A stretch of 32,375 bases of DNA from Paenibacillus macquariensis (lineage in GTDB: Bacteria; Bacillota; Bacilli; Paenibacillales; Paenibacillaceae), in the NCBI RefSeq assembly GCF_900156375.1, contig NZ_FTNK01000027.1:1-32375 (forward strand), read 5' to 3'. Below the pieces are notes generated by a model. The model had not been told where the DNA came from. It worked only from the letters and a program-made list of their open reading frames with translations, and did no database searches. Below, piece by piece: positions 31,501 through 32,375 of this stretch (the first letter of the stretch is position 1; every line of letters starts with the position of its first letter). A program made the translations under genes and the position numbers.

Positions 31501-32375
31501 CTTCCAGACAACGGAGAGATTCACCCTACAGCAGACGGAACGCTTAGTAATTTAACAATCCCTAATGTTCCTACTTTTACATTTGACAATAGCACGACGA
31601 CCTACCCAGTAATGATTCCTAATGATGTAAACACCATCACGATTACGCCAACGCTTTCGGACAAAGCGGGTACCTTGCAGATCAACGGAAAGACTGTCGC
31701 CAATAACACAGCGCAGACTTTTGACATTCCAGTTGGGATAAGTGTGGTTCATATCAGATCCACCGCAAGCGACGGGACGACTACAAAGCTCTACACGTTG
31801 AACTTACTCAAAGGAAATGAGAATGAGCTAGGCACAAATATTGCCAGAAGCTATTCTGATATTACAGCAACGGCAGAACGCGAAGGCGAAGACTATAGTG
31901 CCAAGAAAATGGTTGACGGTATTATTTATACCATGTTCGCGAGTTCTCGAGGCTTCAATACCGAACATCCGTTTCCGCATGAAATTAATCTTACTTGGGA
32001 CCAAAAGCAAACTTTTAACACCATCGTCATGTCTACGACATCTGGATTAATCCAGGGTATTTCCAATATCGATGTTCAGGCTTCTACAGACGGAATAAAC
32101 TTTGAAACCATAGCGCAGGGGGTACCGATCCAATGGAAAAGCAGCAAAGATGACGGCATTATGGAGCACACCTTTGCTAATATTCCTGAAGTTCGAGATG
32201 CACTAAAGCTGAGAATACAGATCAATGATGCGAACTATACGACATGGGGCATGTACGCTATGTATGAGCTTGAGCTCTATAATCTCGCGGAGAACGGAGA
32301 AATTGGCGAGAACAGTAATACGATCACGGCGAGCGCGGGGGAAAACGGAACGATCAGTCCGAACGGCGCCGTTGT
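28525..32375 (+). CDS. Secreted DUF4091/GH123-like glycoside hydrolase with repeated C-terminal modules, 3' end outside window
   Basis: The frame is open for 1283 codons from ATG 28525 (AGAGGAT 10 bases upstream) to the edge. Signal peptide 1-29 (cleavage after SVHA). The catalytic region, about 110-570, is of the DUF4091/GH123-like type, with the adjacent acidic pair Asp390-Glu391 in YQHTVDEPNG matching the Asp-Glu pair used for substrate-assisted cleavage by GH123 beta-N-acetylgalactosaminidases, and HLHWGWNVWY nearby. A beta-sandwich (about 615-732, TYTFTGSGIDLIAEKNEGSG) follows. Then come two copies of [cadherin-like sandwich + F5/8C-type discoidin domain] (30751-31506 and 31537-32284), and the start of an InlB-type bacterial repeat (ITASAGENGTISPNGAV). 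The modules suggest binding of carbohydrate or the cell wall. Probably induced by the adjacent two-component system. The DUF4091 call is firm; GalNAc specificity is inference. Confidence 0.85.
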   Translation, partial: MFKRAMYTMICFMILASSYFQGNAPSVHADSSNMDVWVVNALNAVYKTSTIPANAASSIDLVSAKNEYENEQIALRSDSAFEITGVTFSDLASSGNTISKSNLSYHFEEYVLEDTVQPNIYRPDLVGTLIYPASEIPDPLSNEPSIQVAANTTQPILITNYVPDNAVPGFYQGMVTVQTTLGNYQVPISVDVANAEIPKTSKANFVNYQWAMTNGFMMGGSPEPIADDPLTASSYDVGEGYYDVETYSDEWFELMDNFAKTMTDYRQNMIWVRTDLLLNAAGNKMVSFKEGIPDDIDWSLFDRYVQTFMDRGITHFANIHLIHALMQMPQSERPNNNDPDDLWKTTIPEPDSLPETDAFLTNYLTALHDHLADKGWLNDNGYTWYQHTVDEPNGASIVNYMTYIAREIKEVVPDFKTLDADAAGSLMNETIKPYVDVWVPLTPVFQAKKNLYKAEQAAGKDLWVYTCDANPAPWLNRFWTQPILTGRLLFWNLSQDGVQGHLHWGWNVWYVPHYGDSTIVYPDKEHMTVKSSLRYEAQRDGLEDYELMYQLKQTNPELAKRIADSAVSPSDPRKYTVDSEYIRALHNYLVKAAAGESVGAIPVPTSPYDGQDVANTYMTDNATGEITFNGEWFAKSRKYAYMGGVQGTLKAEDNLTYTFTGSGIDLIAEKNEGSGKIAVSIDDSAPMIIDLFEKVQLDSISVYSNHNLSAGKHTIKVVNLENKNLFVDGFRVSMYEGQEIYDGTLQSLELTNVPSVVFNKNNINYQAIIPSDVDVITITPTLTDANGTLDINGQHYRSGERLTFNVPTGKSKILIRSTASDGETTRLYTLNFLKGNVNQPTTNIARSYSAITATAARADSSGYGVSNMVDGSYGSMFASISGYTSTVPFPHEINLTWTQQKTFNTIVMATPSGLLQGITDIDVEATSDGTNWTTFAKRVPIQWFSSTDDNKMEYTYANIPTVNDALKLRIRVNDANNTYWGIYALYELELYNLPDNGEIHPTADGTLSNLTIPNVPTFTFDNSTTTYPVMIPNDVNTITITPTLSDKAGTLQINGKTVANNTAQTFDIPVGISVVHIRSTASDGTTTKLYTLNLLKGNENELGTNIARSYSDITATAEREGEDYSAKKMVDGIIYTMFASSRGFNTEHPFPHEINLTWDQKQTFNTIVMSTTSGLIQGISNIDVQASTDGINFETIAQGVPIQWKSSKDDGIMEHTFANIPEVRDALKLRIQINDANYTTWGMYAMYELELYNLAENGEIGENSNTITASAGENGTISPNGAV

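Noticed and set aside
29835..32050. Shorter frames on both strands within the secreted hydrolase
   Set aside because: The main frame is open from 28525 to the window end with recognisable domains throughout.

Overview
The window looks like accessory DNA from a spore-forming Bacillota, most probably Paenibacillus or a close relative. The evidence is a mid-to-low GC content, strong AAAGGAGG-type ribosome sites, tiny YjcZ-type sporulation membrane peptides, a collagen-like surface protein, a lipoprotein/MalFG-type sugar ABC importer paired with a YesM/YesN-type two-component system, and a very long secreted glycoside hydrolase with repeated C-terminal modules. The genus is inferred from gene content; no 16S or other marker is present.

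Layout. 1-5,044: the start of a collagen-like gene, a CopZ-type Cys-rich protein, a DedA membrane protein, a COG4705-type membrane protein, and three gene remnants (an NlpC/P60 tail, a nucleotide kinase lacking its P-loop, and a small frameshifted reading frame). 5,045-6,448: an APC amino-acid permease. 7,239-8,440: a decayed phage lysis cassette (frameshifted holin, then a GH25 endolysin with an internal deletion and a frameshift). 8,589-9,888: small membrane proteins, including a YjcZ peptide. 9,928-11,052: a graveyard of sugar-binding-protein, SDR and transposase-like fragments. 11,183-14,884: a TOMM (thiazole/oxazole-modified microcin) type maturation pair, a ThiF-like protein and an E1-like/YcaO fusion, followed by a 38-residue YjcZ-like peptide with a Gly-Ser-Cys-Ser-Cys segment.

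15,563-21,555 is a carbohydrate locus that makes sense as an oxidative, non-phosphorylating L-fucose pathway in decay. It holds remnants of two SDR dehydrogenases, a lactonase-type amidohydrolase and a sugar mutarotase, together with an intact GntR regulator, an intact enolase-superfamily dehydratase, a Gfo/Idh/MocA oxidoreductase and a GH29 alpha-L-fucosidase. Two TTGACA-17 promoters are followed directly by the same 16-base motif, and a variant lies in front of gntR, so a local GntR operator can be proposed.

21,710-32,375: a sugar ABC importer on the minus strand, a divergent YesN/YesM-type two-component system, and a secreted DUF4091/GH123-like enzyme cut by the window end. A two-unit direct repeat with the same 20-base register lies in front of both the importer and the secreted enzyme, in the same orientation relative to each gene. 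It is a good candidate for the YesN-type regulator's operator. The proposed flow is extracellular glycan cleavage, import, intracellular defucosylation, then L-fucose oxidation, with the last step largely broken.

A family of small hairpins with the conserved loop ACGGGACAC is scattered between genes in the first 10 kb. One of its half-copies directly abuts the broken kinase gene.
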